From Rhizobium leguminosarum bv. viciae USDA 2370 (GTDB lineage Bacteria; Pseudomonadota; Alphaproteobacteria; Rhizobiales; Rhizobiaceae): 64,000 bases of DNA. Made by a program: the position numbers and the translations under genes. The notes under the pieces are model-generated. The model did no database searches. It was not told where the DNA came from and worked only from the letters and a program-made list of their open reading frames with translations. Shown in pieces: positions 9,143-17,036 of the stretch (positions are counted from its first letter, which is position 1; each line of letters begins with the position of its first letter). The stretch spans positions 381 through 64,380 of the forward strand of contig NZ_MRDL01000025.1 of the NCBI RefSeq assembly GCF_002008365.1. Reading direction: 5' to 3'.

Positions 9143-9892
9143 ATGACAATCAAGGTCACCATCTGGAACGAGGGACGCCACGAGCAACTCCACAAGGAGG
9201 TTCAGGAGATCTATCCTGATCGTATCGACGGAGCGATCGCTGCCGGCATTGCCCATCCGGATTTCGAAATTCGTCGCGGCACGCTGGATGATCCTGATGA
9301 AGGTCTACCGGACAGCGTGCTCAACGATACCGACGTGCTGCTCTGGTGGGGGCATATGGCCCATGACGAGGTCAGCGACGGGCTGATCGACCGTGTGCAG
9401 CAGCGCGTGCTGAAGGGCATGGGCCTGCTGGTGCTGCATTCCGGCCACCACTCCAAGCTCTTCCGTCGGCTGATGGGCACCAATGCCAACCTCTCCTGGC
9501 GCGAGACGCCGGATGGCGATCTGGAGCGCGTCTGGGTGGTCAATCCTTCGCATCCGATCGCCGAGGGGCTGCCGCCCTATTTCGAGGTCAATGCCTCGGA
9601 AATGTACGGCGAGCCCTTCGACATTCCGCAGCCGGACGAGCTTGTCTTCATCTCCTGGTATTCCGGCGGCGAGGTGTTCCGCAGCGGCTGCACCTTCCAG
9701 CGCGGGCGCGGGCGCATCTTCTTCTTCAGCCCCGGCCACGAGACCTACCCGATCTATCACGACAAGACCGTGCATAAGGTGATCTCGAACGGCGTCCGCT
9801 GGGCGCGGCAGAAACACACTGATGGCCGCATCCTGGAAAACTGGCATCGGGCCGAGCCGCTGCACGGCCGCCCCGATAGACCGAAGGCCTGA
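9143..9892 (+). CDS. ThuA-like protein (trehalose utilisation family)
   Basis: 249 aa ThuA-domain protein with a glutamine-amidotransferase-like fold. Recognisable segments are VTIWNEGRHE at the N terminus, LLWWGHMAHDEV, LLVLHSGHHSKLF and FFFSPGHETYP. GAGGA lies 6 nt before the ATG. In rhizobia thuA works with a Gfo/Idh oxidoreductase (thuB) in use of trehalose and related disaccharides, through 3-keto intermediates. Here it is the last gene of the ABC operon while the Gfo/Idh gene is divergent. I infer a role on the oxidised glycoside; the catalytic role of the family is not settled in my knowledge. Its stop is 1 nt from the stop of the convergent lactonase gene. Confidence 0.88.
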   Translation: MTIKVTIWNEGRHEQLHKEVQEIYPDRIDGAIAAGIAHPDFEIRRGTLDDPDEGLPDSVLNDTDVLLWWGHMAHDEVSDGLIDRVQQRVLKGMGLLVLHSGHHSKLFRRLMGTNANLSWRETPDGDLERVWVVNPSHPIAEGLPPYFEVNASEMYGEPFDIPQPDELVFISWYSGGEVFRSGCTFQRGRGRIFFFSPGHETYPIYHDKTVHKVISNGVRWARQKHTDGRILENWHRAEPLHGRPDRPKA

Positions 9893-9893
9893 T

Positions 9894-10805
9894 CTATGGA
9901 TATTGCGCGCCGGTCGTCTTGATATAAATCGAATAGACCGAACGCGTTGCGGTGATGAAAAGCCGGTTTTTCTTGGGGCCGCCGAAGGTGAGGTTGGACA
10001 CCGTCTGCGGCACCCTGATCTTGCCGAGCAGCGTTCCGTCGGGCGAAAAGCAGTGCACGCCGTCGGAGGCACTCGTCCAGAGATTGCCGGCGACATCGAA
10101 ACGGAAACCGTCGGGATGGCCAACATCGAGGCTGCAGAAATAGCGGCTGTTGGCAAGCGTCCTGCCGTCGATGACGTCGAAAACGCGGATATGGCGCGGC
10201 ACGTCATGTTTTGCGGAGCCGGAATCGGCAATATAAAGCTTCGTCTCATCGGGCGAGAAGGCAAGGCCGTTCGGCTGGATGAAATCCTCGACGACGGCGT
10301 CGATCGCCCCGCTTGCCGGATCGATCCGGTAGACGTTGCGCGTGGGCTGCTCGGGCTCGGCCTTGTGGCCCTCGTAATCCGACAGGATGCCGTAGGTCGG
10401 ATCGGTGAACCAGACCCCGCCGTCGGAGTGTACGACGACGTCGTTCGGCGAGTTCAGCCGTTTGCCCTGGTAGCTGTCGGCGAGAACGGTGATGGTGCCG
10501 TCCGTCTCGGTGCGGGTGACGCGGCGGCCGCCATGTTCGCAGGAGACCAGCCGGCCCTGCCGGTCGCGGGTATTGCCGTTGACGTAGTTGGAGGGCGAGC
10601 GGAAGACGGAGACCGTACCGTCCGGTGTCCAGCGCATCATGCGTTCATTCGGGATATCGCTCCAGAGAAGGCAGTTCAGGTCGGAAAACCAGACCGGGCC
10701 TTCCGTCCAGCGGCAGCCGGAATAAAGCTCCTCGAGGCCGGCGCTGCCGATGACCATTGCACCGAAGCGTTCGTCGCGGATCTCATAAATCGGATTGTCG
10801 CCCAT
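9894..10805 (-). CDS. SMP-30/gluconolactonase family protein
   Basis: 303 aa six-bladed beta-propeller lactonase. The metal and active-site positions of the family are visible: Glu in WTEGPVWF, Asn and Asp in SPNDVVVHSDG and FTDPTYG, and Asp in LYIADSG. Probably hydrolyses a sugar lactone made by one of the local dehydrogenases. GGGAGGA lies 6 nt before the ATG. Tail-to-tail with the ThuA-like gene, and downstream of the SDR and PhyH genes on the same strand but separated from them by a palindromic element. Which lactone it uses cannot be read from sequence. Confidence 0.9.
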   Translation of the reverse strand: MGDNPIYEIRDERFGAMVIGSAGLEELYSGCRWTEGPVWFSDLNCLLWSDIPNERMMRWTPDGTVSVFRSPSNYVNGNTRDRQGRLVSCEHGGRRVTRTETDGTITVLADSYQGKRLNSPNDVVVHSDGGVWFTDPTYGILSDYEGHKAEPEQPTRNVYRIDPASGAIDAVVEDFIQPNGLAFSPDETKLYIADSGSAKHDVPRHIRVFDVIDGRTLANSRYFCSLDVGHPDGFRFDVAGNLWTSASDGVHCFSPDGTLLGKIRVPQTVSNLTFGGPKKNRLFITATRSVYSIYIKTTGAQYP

Positions 10806-10899
10806 GCCAGTTCCTCCCTGAATGCTGCCGTTCTTTTCCTAGCGGCAAAAAGCTGGAGGTGCCAGAGCCCGGCGACGGAATTGCCGGGCTCCGGTTTCC

Positions 10900-11108
10900 T
10901 AGAGCCTTTCCTGGTCAGCTTGAAGCATTCTGTTGGCTCAAACGGAGTCGGATGGTCGACCGGCCGGCGCGCGTCGTAGCCAAGCTCTACGGCCAAGCCG
11001 GCCGGTCGATCAGCCGGCCCGTTTCAGCCAACCCGAAGGGCCGGGCATCTTTGCCCTGACGAAAACCTGCTCCGGCAGAATGCTTCAAGCTGACCAGGAA
11101 AGGCTCTA
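10900..11108. repeat. mosaic palindromic repeat family C, copy 1
   Basis: A 209-bp element bounded by perfect 33-bp inverted repeats: 10900-10932 (begins TAGAGCCTTTCC) and 11076-11108. Inside is a nested hairpin with perfect 13-bp arms at 10956-10968 and 10997-11009. The right terminus supplies the TAG stop codon of the minus-strand SDR gene (11106-11108). A second copy is at 45573-45794. It fills most of the 300-bp gap 10806-11105. It resembles the mosaic palindromic elements (RIME type) described in rhizobia, but I cannot confirm family identity. Confidence 0.85.
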
Positions 11109-11927
11109 GAGGGCCGCGACCGGATGCGGCGAGCCGTCATAAGCGCCCCAGATCGACTGGTCGAAGCAGATGACCGAGCCGGTCATCAGGCCGGATTCGG
11201 AAGACGACAGGTAAGCGCAGGCGCGCGCCACCTCGTGCGGATCGACGAGGCGGCCGAAGGGCTGGCTTGCCGCCGCCTTCTCCAGCCAGTCGGCAGGTGC
11301 GCCGTGATATTCGCGCTGGATCCGGTCTTCGCCTTCGGAGGCCATCCAGCCGATGTTCAGACCGTTGACGCGGATGCGGTTGCGCAGGAGCGCGTAGGCA
11401 GTGTTCTTCGTCAGCGTTTCCAGCGCGCCCTTGGAGGCGCAATAGGCGGCGATGAAGGGCTGGCCTGCTTTGGCTGACATCGAACCGATATTGACGATCG
11501 TGCCCTCGATCTTTTCACGGCGCATGACCTTCACCGCTTCCTGCATCAGGAAAAACGGCGCGCGCACATTGACGGCGAACATGGCGTCGAAGAGCTCGGG
11601 GCTGGTATCGAGGATGGTGCCGCGATCGGTGATGGCGGCGGCATTGACCAGCGCATCAACACGGCCGAAGATCTCGTCACAGGCGCGCACGACATGCTGT
11701 GCATCCTCGACCTTGCCGAGGTCGGCTTTGACGTAGACGATCCGGGCGCCGGTCGCGGCCGAAATCTCCGCCGCCTTTGCCTTGCCCTTGGCTTCGTTGC
11801 GGCCGCAGATGACGATGCCTTCCGCGCCGCGTTCGGCGAAGAGACGGGCGATGGTCGCGCCCAATCCTTGCGTGCCGCCGGTGACGATGGCGATCTTGCC
11901 GTCAAGGCGGCCGTGGTCGGTGCTCAT
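11106..11927 (-). CDS. SDR family oxidoreductase
   Basis: 273 aa classical short-chain dehydrogenase. Cofactor motif TGGTQGLG near residue 17, NAA motif (ALVNAAAI), Ser in NIGSMSA and catalytic Tyr/Lys in YCASK. GGAGGA precedes the ATG by 6 nt. It follows the PhyH dioxygenase gene on the same strand and precedes the SMP-30 lactonase gene, so a dehydrogenase-to-lactonase route is plausible. The TAG stop codon lies inside the terminal arm of repeat C. Confidence 0.92.
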   Translation of the reverse strand: MSTDHGRLDGKIAIVTGGTQGLGATIARLFAERGAEGIVICGRNEAKGKAKAAEISAATGARIVYVKADLGKVEDAQHVVRACDEIFGRVDALVNAAAITDRGTILDTSPELFDAMFAVNVRAPFFLMQEAVKVMRREKIEGTIVNIGSMSAKAGQPFIAAYCASKGALETLTKNTAYALLRNRIRVNGLNIGWMASEGEDRIQREYHGAPADWLEKAAASQPFGRLVDPHEVARACAYLSSSESGLMTGSVICFDQSIWGAYDGSPHPVAAL

Positions 11928-11958
11928 GTGGTTCCTCCAGTGTGATGATGCGCGGATA

Positions 11959-11984
11959 GCCTCCCGCGGGTGCGGGAGGCTTTT
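11959..11984 (+). terminator. intrinsic terminator-like hairpin reading against the local genes
   Basis: Stem GCCTCCCGC / GCGGGAGGC with a GGGT loop is followed by TTTTAT when read on the plus strand. The genes on both sides are on the minus strand, so read their way the hairpin lies between PhyH and SDR with no T-run after it. It could stop antisense transcription from the plus side or stabilise the intercistronic mRNA. Confidence 0.5.
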
Positions 11985-12019
11985 ATCTCAGTGCGGATGC
12001 AAGAGGCCCGAGCTCCAAA

Positions 12020-13207
12020 TCAGCTCAACTTCCTGTGCGCCTGCTCGGCAAGTGCTGCCGCAAAGACTTCATCGCTCCAGCCTTCCTTCAGCGCCTCATG
12101 CATCAGCTGCGCCTGTGTCTTCGGCGCCAGTCCGCCAAGCGGCGGGTCGCGGTCGAGATTGGTCGGGAAGGAGTAGCCCTCGGCGCAGGCGGCGACGGCG
12201 TTGGCGATTTCGTCAGGCGAGAGTTTTCCCTGCAAGGTCTTCAACGCGGGAAACAGCCTGGCGCTCATCCGCTCGCGATTGACGGTTTCCATTGCCCGGC
12301 CGAAGGCGGAAGAGACCTGCAGAAGGTTGGCGACACGCTTGATGTCGGCCGAGCGGTTGGTGCCGGCGGCATGGAAGAGGGCGGGATTGAAGAAGACGAG
12401 GTCGCCTTTTTCGAGCGGCAGCTGGACATGATTGGCCTCGAAATAATCGCGGAACTCCGGCCGCTTCAGCGCGAGGTAACCCGGCACATAGGTTTGGCTG
12501 TGTGGCAGGAAGAGCGTCGGGCCGCTTTCGAGCGGCATGTCGCAATGGGCGACCGCACCCTGTAGCGTCAGCACCGGCGAGAGCCGGTGCACATGCGCCG
12601 GGAACTGTTCGATCACCGTTGAGGACTGAAAGCCGAGATGGTAATCGCGGTGCGCCGACTGCGCCGCACCACCCGGATTGACGCGGTTCACCTGCGCCGT
12701 CATCTGGTAGCTCGGACCGAGCCAGGCTTCGCTGGCCAGCGCGATTATGGTGTTGCCGTAATATTCGGCGAAATTTGCCGGATCGGCGAGACAATGTTTC
12801 TCCAGCGAATTCCAGATGCGGTCGTTGGCGCCGGGCTTGGCGAAGTGATCGCCGCCGCCGCTCGCGGTGCGGTGCTGTTCCTCGATGATCGCGTCGAAGA
12901 TCGTGCTGGCGCGGTCGATGACGGCGGTGTCTTCGTAAGCATGCTTGAACACGACGACACCAGGACCCTCGCCGAAAGCTTCGCAGATTTCGGCCAACAC
13001 GGCGCGTCGGCCTTCTGCAGTTGCGGCCGCTGCCATCACCTTGCGGCTGTCATAGATCAGCACGTTTTTTTCGACCGCAGACGCCGAGGGGTAATCGGCA
13101 AGTACAGTCGCCTTTTCCGCAAGGCTGCGGAAATCATCGAGATCGCAGGCCTCTTCGCTCAGCCAGACACGGTCGGCGCGCAGTTTCTGCTGGTTGTCGG
13201 TTTTCAT
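12020..13207 (-). CDS. phytanoyl-CoA dioxygenase (PhyH) family protein
   Basis: 395 aa Fe(II)/2-oxoglutarate-dependent oxygenase of the PhyH family. The metal-binding HxD is seen in SAHRDYHLGF, and the distal His is probably in FFNPALFHAAG, followed by the 2-oxoglutarate-binding Arg region. GGAGGAG lies 8 nt before the ATG. Divergent from the second LacI regulator (13303) across 95 nt and followed by an SDR. PhyH-type enzymes hydroxylate diverse small molecules; the sugar context suggests a modified sugar, cyclitol or aglycone rather than a fatty acyl-CoA, but that is inference. Confidence 0.8.
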   Translation of the reverse strand: MKTDNQQKLRADRVWLSEEACDLDDFRSLAEKATVLADYPSASAVEKNVLIYDSRKVMAAAATAEGRRAVLAEICEAFGEGPGVVVFKHAYEDTAVIDRASTIFDAIIEEQHRTASGGGDHFAKPGANDRIWNSLEKHCLADPANFAEYYGNTIIALASEAWLGPSYQMTAQVNRVNPGGAAQSAHRDYHLGFQSSTVIEQFPAHVHRLSPVLTLQGAVAHCDMPLESGPTLFLPHSQTYVPGYLALKRPEFRDYFEANHVQLPLEKGDLVFFNPALFHAAGTNRSADIKRVANLLQVSSAFGRAMETVNRERMSARLFPALKTLQGKLSPDEIANAVAACAEGYSFPTNLDRDPPLGGLAPKTQAQLMHEALKEGWSDEVFAAALAEQAHRKLS

Positions 13208-13302
13208 AGCGGGCTCCTCCCTCTTTCCGATGGGGGCACTATACGCCGCAGTGCGCGGTGATATAGATCAGAAATCCATCAAAAAACCATCAGGCCAATC
13301 GC

Positions 13303-14328
13303 ATGGCACATCTCTTTCTCGTCAAGGACATCGCCTTCCAGGCCGGACTCAGCACCGCCACCGTCGACCGGGTGCTGAACGGCAGACCGGGTGTGCGCGG
13401 GCAGACTGAAATGCGGGTGAAGGCGGCGATCGCGGAGCTGGAGAAGCAGCAGGCCGGGGCGATGGGCAGCGGCCGCGTACTGGCGGTCGATATCGTCATG
13501 GAGACGCCGCAGCGTTTCAGCGACGCGGTGCGCGCCGCCTTCGAGGCGGAGATGGCGACCTTCCTGCCCGGCGTCTTCCGCTGCAGGTTCCATTTCGCCG
13601 AGGTGATGAAGCCGGCCGAACTGGTGCAGCTTCTCGACCGCATCCGGCTGCGCGGCACGCACGGCATCGTGCTGAAGGCGCCTGACGTAGCCGAGGTGGC
13701 TGCCGCTGTGGTGCGGGCGGATGCCGCCGGCATTCCCGTGGTGACGCTGGTGACCGACTTGCCGAATTCGGCCCGCATCGCCTATGCCGGCGCCGACAAC
13801 CGGGCGGCAGGAGAGACGGCCGCCTATCTGATCGGTGAATTTCTCGGGACTGATGGCGGCAAGGTGCTGGTAACGCTGTCGAGCGGACGGTTCCGCGGCG
13901 AGGAGGAGCGCGAAATCGGCTTCCGCCGCGTCATCCGCGCTCGTTATCCCGCCATCGGCATTACCGAAATCAGCGAGGGGCACGGCACCGATGCCGCGAC
14001 GGGAACGCTTGCCGCGGCAGCGCTTGCGGCCGACCCCGCGATCAACGCCGTCTATTCGATCGGCGGCGGCAACCGGGCGGTGTTTGCGGCCTTCGACGCG
14101 GCCAAACGTCCCGTCCGCGTTTTCGTCGCCCACGATCTCGATGCGGACAACCGCGCCTTGCTTGCGGCGCGCCGGATCGGCTTCGTGCTGCACCACGATC
14201 TCAGGACAGATGCGCGCTCGGCCTTCAGGGCGATCATGAGCCGCGCGACTGCATTGCCGCGAACGGTTCCGGCCTCGCTTTCATCAGTCGAAATCGTCAC
14301 GCCTTACAATATGCCTGCGGGCGACTGA
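13303..14328 (+). CDS. LacI family transcriptional regulator with sugar-binding domain
   Basis: 341 aa. N-terminal LacI-type helix-turn-helix (LVKDIAFQAGLSTATVDRVL) then a type-1 periplasmic-binding-protein effector domain with the family pattern GADNRAAGETAAYLIGEF. It reads away from the PhyH gene across a 95-nt intergenic region, so PhyH-SDR are its likely targets along with itself. No clear palindromic operator was found in the gap. Confidence 0.92.
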   Translation: MAHLFLVKDIAFQAGLSTATVDRVLNGRPGVRGQTEMRVKAAIAELEKQQAGAMGSGRVLAVDIVMETPQRFSDAVRAAFEAEMATFLPGVFRCRFHFAEVMKPAELVQLLDRIRLRGTHGIVLKAPDVAEVAAAVVRADAAGIPVVTLVTDLPNSARIAYAGADNRAAGETAAYLIGEFLGTDGGKVLVTLSSGRFRGEEEREIGFRRVIRARYPAIGITEISEGHGTDAATGTLAAAALAADPAINAVYSIGGGNRAVFAAFDAAKRPVRVFVAHDLDADNRALLAARRIGFVLHHDLRTDARSAFRAIMSRATALPRTVPASLSSVEIVTPYNMPAGD

Positions 14329-14391
14329 GCCAATTGGCTTTCCTTCCATGCCGAATTCGGGCTACAGATTTGGCACGGGTGAAGGTGGAAC

Positions 14392-15609
14392 ATGGATTAC
14401 AGCGACGTCAGTACGATTGCAGCCTGGATCACGGAGCAGGGACTGAAGGGCGCTTCGGAAGCCGAGCTGATGACCGGCTTCTGCTCGGCTTGCCGGGATG
14501 CCGGCCTGCCGCTCGACCGCGGTCTGGCGCTGATGGATACGCTGCATCCGGTGCATGAGGGCCGAGCCTTCCGATGGGACAGCGTCGAGGAGATCCAAAC
14601 CGAGTTCGAATATGGTCCGACGATCTCGGGGGAAGCGGCGTCGAACTGGCAGCGTTCGGCCTTCTATCATCTTTGGTCCCGCAACGAACGGGAGATCCGC
14701 CGGCGTCTCGGTTTCGGCGATCCGATCGATTTCTCTATGCTCGATACGATTGCTGAAGCCGGCCACACGGATTTCGTGGCGATGATGCATCGTTTTTCCG
14801 AGGCTGGCACGATCGGCGAGATGGATTGCTTCTTCTCGCATTTCGCGACGAAACATCCTGAGGGCTTTTCCGATCATGACCTCGCCATCCTGCGCAAGCT
14901 GGTGCCGGTGTTGGGGCTGGCGATCAAATGCATCGCGCTTGGACGTATCGCCCGCACCATCGCCGAGGTCTATCTCGGCGAGGACGCCGCGCGCCAGGTG
15001 ATGGAAGGCAAGATCAGCCGCGGCAAATCGGAGCGGATTTCCGCGGCACTCTGGTTTTCCGATCTGCTGAACTACACCAAGATCTCCGACAGCGTGCCGC
15101 CGGAGGAGATCATCCCGCTGCTCAACGACTATAGCGAGGCGGTGATCACAGCGGTCCACGAGTCCGGCGGCAACGTGCTGAAGCTGATCGGCGACGGTGT
15201 GCTCGCCATCTTTAAGGGCGAGGTGCCGGCGGAGACGTGTCGTGCGGCGCTGAGCGCCGAATCGTTGCTGCGGGAAAAGCTCACCACGCTGAATGCCGCG
15301 CGTGCGGCCGACGGCCGGGCGACGACCGACGTCTATATCGGCCTGCATATCGGCGATGTCTTCTACGGCAATATCGGCAGCCAGGACCGGTTGGACTTCA
15401 CCGTCATCGGACCCGCCGTCAACGAGGTCAGCCGCATCGCCTCGATGTGTCGTTCCGTCGATCTCAACCTGTTGATCTCCTCCGATTTCGCCGCGGCGAT
15501 ACCGGAGCAGCAGCGTACCGCACTCGCCTGCGTCGGACGCTATGCGTTGCGCGGCGTGCAGCGCGCGCAGGAACTGTATACTCTCGACAGCGCCCGGCTG
15601 AACGGTTGA
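14392..15609 (+). CDS. class III adenylate cyclase with N-terminal sensor-like region
   Basis: 405 aa. The C-terminal cyclase homology domain (about 215-350) keeps all key residues: metal-binding Asp224 (WFSDLLN) and Asp268 (IGDGVLAIF), adenine-specifying Lys (NVLKLIGDG) and Asp (LDFTVIG), and Asn344/Arg348 (AVNEVSRIAS). It is therefore predicted to be active on ATP. The first 200 residues have no membrane segment and no domain I recognise; they probably sense an intracellular signal. Rhizobia carry many such cyclases. GGTGGA lies just upstream of the ATG. Stand-alone gene, convergent with the next SDR. Confidence 0.93.
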   Translation: MDYSDVSTIAAWITEQGLKGASEAELMTGFCSACRDAGLPLDRGLALMDTLHPVHEGRAFRWDSVEEIQTEFEYGPTISGEAASNWQRSAFYHLWSRNEREIRRRLGFGDPIDFSMLDTIAEAGHTDFVAMMHRFSEAGTIGEMDCFFSHFATKHPEGFSDHDLAILRKLVPVLGLAIKCIALGRIARTIAEVYLGEDAARQVMEGKISRGKSERISAALWFSDLLNYTKISDSVPPEEIIPLLNDYSEAVITAVHESGGNVLKLIGDGVLAIFKGEVPAETCRAALSAESLLREKLTTLNAARAADGRATTDVYIGLHIGDVFYGNIGSQDRLDFTVIGPAVNEVSRIASMCRSVDLNLLISSDFAAAIPEQQRTALACVGRYALRGVQRAQELYTLDSARLNG

Positions 15610-15625
15610 GTTCCCGACTGCAAGG

Positions 15626-16405
15626 CTATCGCAACAGGCCCTGACCGCCGTCGATCCAGATCGGCGTACCGGTGATGTGTCGAGCGCGGTCGGATGCAAG
15701 GAAGAGGATTGTTTCGGCGACGTCCTCGCTCTTGCCGGCCTTGCCGCCGGCAATCGGGATATCCCCCTGCGGCCAGATGACGGGAACCTCCGTCTCCTCG
15801 CGATGACGACTGTCGGTATTGGCGCTGATATTGGTCTCGATCTCGCCGGGGCAGACGGCATTGACGCGGATGCCATGTCGACCGAGTTCGAGGGCGAGCT
15901 GCTGGACCATGGCGACCTGGCCCGCCTTGGTTGCGGTGTAGGCGGTGGCGCCCGGCGTGGTGAAGGTGCGGGTGCCGTTGATCGAGGAGACGACGATGAT
16001 CGAGCCGCCGTGGCGCTTCAGGTGCGGAACCGTCAGATGCAGGGTCAGATAGGTGCCGCGCAGATTGACGGCGATGGTCTTGTCCCATTCTTCCGGTTTC
16101 AGATTGTCGATCGGCGCCCAGACACCGTTGATCCCAGCATTGGCTACAACGATGTCGAGGCCGTCGAAGGTGTCGGTCAGTTGCTCCACCGCGCCCCGCA
16201 TTTGAGCGTCGTCGCTGGTATCTGCCGTCAACGCGATCGACTGGCCACCGGCGGCCTTGATCTCGGCGCAAGTTTTTTCGACCTCTTCGGCGGTGCGGCT
16301 CAATGCTGCGACCCTTGCACCCTCGGCGGCGAGCCGCAACGCGGCCGCTTTGCCGATGCCCGAACCGGCGCCTGTCACCAATGCGACCTTTCCCTTCAGC
16401 TCCAT
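15626..16405 (-). CDS. SDR family oxidoreductase
   Basis: 259 aa classical SDR: TGAGSGIG near the N terminus, NAG motif (VVANAGING), Ser in VVSSING and catalytic YTATK. The ATG at 16405 is chosen because GGAGAG is 8 nt upstream; an in-frame ATG at 16441 would add 12 residues without such a site. It ends 16 nt from the convergent cyclase gene. Substrate unknown; the C terminus (TGTPIWIDGGQGLLR) is typical of sugar or alcohol dehydrogenases. A palindrome at 16438-16461 lies just upstream. Confidence 0.92.
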   Translation of the reverse strand: MELKGKVALVTGAGSGIGKAAALRLAAEGARVAALSRTAEEVEKTCAEIKAAGGQSIALTADTSDDAQMRGAVEQLTDTFDGLDIVVANAGINGVWAPIDNLKPEEWDKTIAVNLRGTYLTLHLTVPHLKRHGGSIIVVSSINGTRTFTTPGATAYTATKAGQVAMVQQLALELGRHGIRVNAVCPGEIETNISANTDSRHREETEVPVIWPQGDIPIAGGKAGKSEDVAETILFLASDRARHITGTPIWIDGGQGLLR

Positions 16406-16437
16406 GGGCTGGCTCTCCTTGCCGTTTTGCCGACATG

Positions 16438-16461
16438 CCAACTGTTCGGCGCGGCAGTTGG
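16438..16461. promoter_or_regulatory. palindrome upstream of the SDR gene
   Basis: Perfect arms CCAACTG and CAGTTGG separated by 10 nt, located 33-56 nt upstream of the SDR start codon. Position suits an operator or a leader hairpin; no matching regulator is adjacent. Confidence 0.3.
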
Positions 16462-16487
16462 TTCCGGAAGGAGGCGGGTCGTCGCAG

Positions 16488-16883
16488 TTATCTTAGAAGC
16501 GTTTGCTTCAACGCCCATTTCTCCGGCCCGTGGACCGCCGCAAAGAGCAGTCCGGCGAGGAAGGTAAAGTGATCGATGAAGAAACCGAACTCGGCCTGGT
16601 TCTGCTGCCAATGGGACGGGCCATGGAAGGCGAAGGCAAGGAAGATCACGTAGATGCCTGCGAGCAGGCTGGCCTCGGTGAAGAAGGCTCCTGATATAAA
16701 GGCGAGCGCCAGCGCGATCTCGAAGAAGGCGGCGACCCAGGTAAGGAACGTCGCCATCGGAAAGCCGGCGGCGGTGATATAGCCTGCCGTCGCGCCGATA
16801 TCGGCGAACTTGAAGCCGGCCGCCATGAAAAAGATGAAGCTGAAGATGATGCGGGCGACGATGATTGCAATTGCTCTGGCCAT
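16488..16883 (-). CDS. DoxX family membrane protein
   Basis: 131 aa with four hydrophobic segments, the DoxX layout. GAGGAGA lies 7 nt before the ATG at 16883; the longer frame from 16910 adds nine polar residues and lacks a site. Upstream of the SDR gene on the same strand with an 82-nt gap, so the two may form an operon. DoxX proteins are small inner-membrane proteins often linked to redox or thiol stress; the exact role here is unknown. Confidence 0.85.
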   Translation of the reverse strand: MARAIAIIVARIIFSFIFFMAAGFKFADIGATAGYITAAGFPMATFLTWVAAFFEIALALAFISGAFFTEASLLAGIYVIFLAFAFHGPSHWQQNQAEFGFFIDHFTFLAGLLFAAVHGPEKWALKQTLLR

Positions 16884-16987
16884 TCTGAAATCTCCTCTTT
16901 GAGCTTCCACTATGACGGACAGGACACGTGATATCCTACACGGGGAATGAAAAAGGGCCGCTTGCGCGACCCTGTCACTTTGAATTG

Positions 16988-17036
16988 CGCATAATCCTTT
17001 CCGAAAGTCGGTTCCGATTTTCGGGGCTATGCGCTC
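16988..17036. repeat. palindromic repeat family A, copy 2
   Basis: Core stem 17001-17024: CCGAAAGTCGG and CCGATTTTCGG around TT, with one G-T wobble, inside outer arms GCGCATAA/CTATGCGC. It matches copy 1 at 87-134 and, like it, directly abuts the stop codon of a minus-strand gene (the galactonate dehydratase TGA at 17037-17039). Confidence 0.65.

Noticed and set aside
10900..11108. Repeat C as an insertion sequence or transposase-encoding element
   Set aside because: Only about 210 bp, no open frame with transposase features and no clear target duplication; a non-coding palindromic element fits better.
16441..16465. EcfG-like promoter upstream of the SDR gene (GGAAC with a CAGT 16 nt later)
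   Set aside because: The -10 matches only two of four consensus bases and the site overlaps a palindrome that explains the sequence better.
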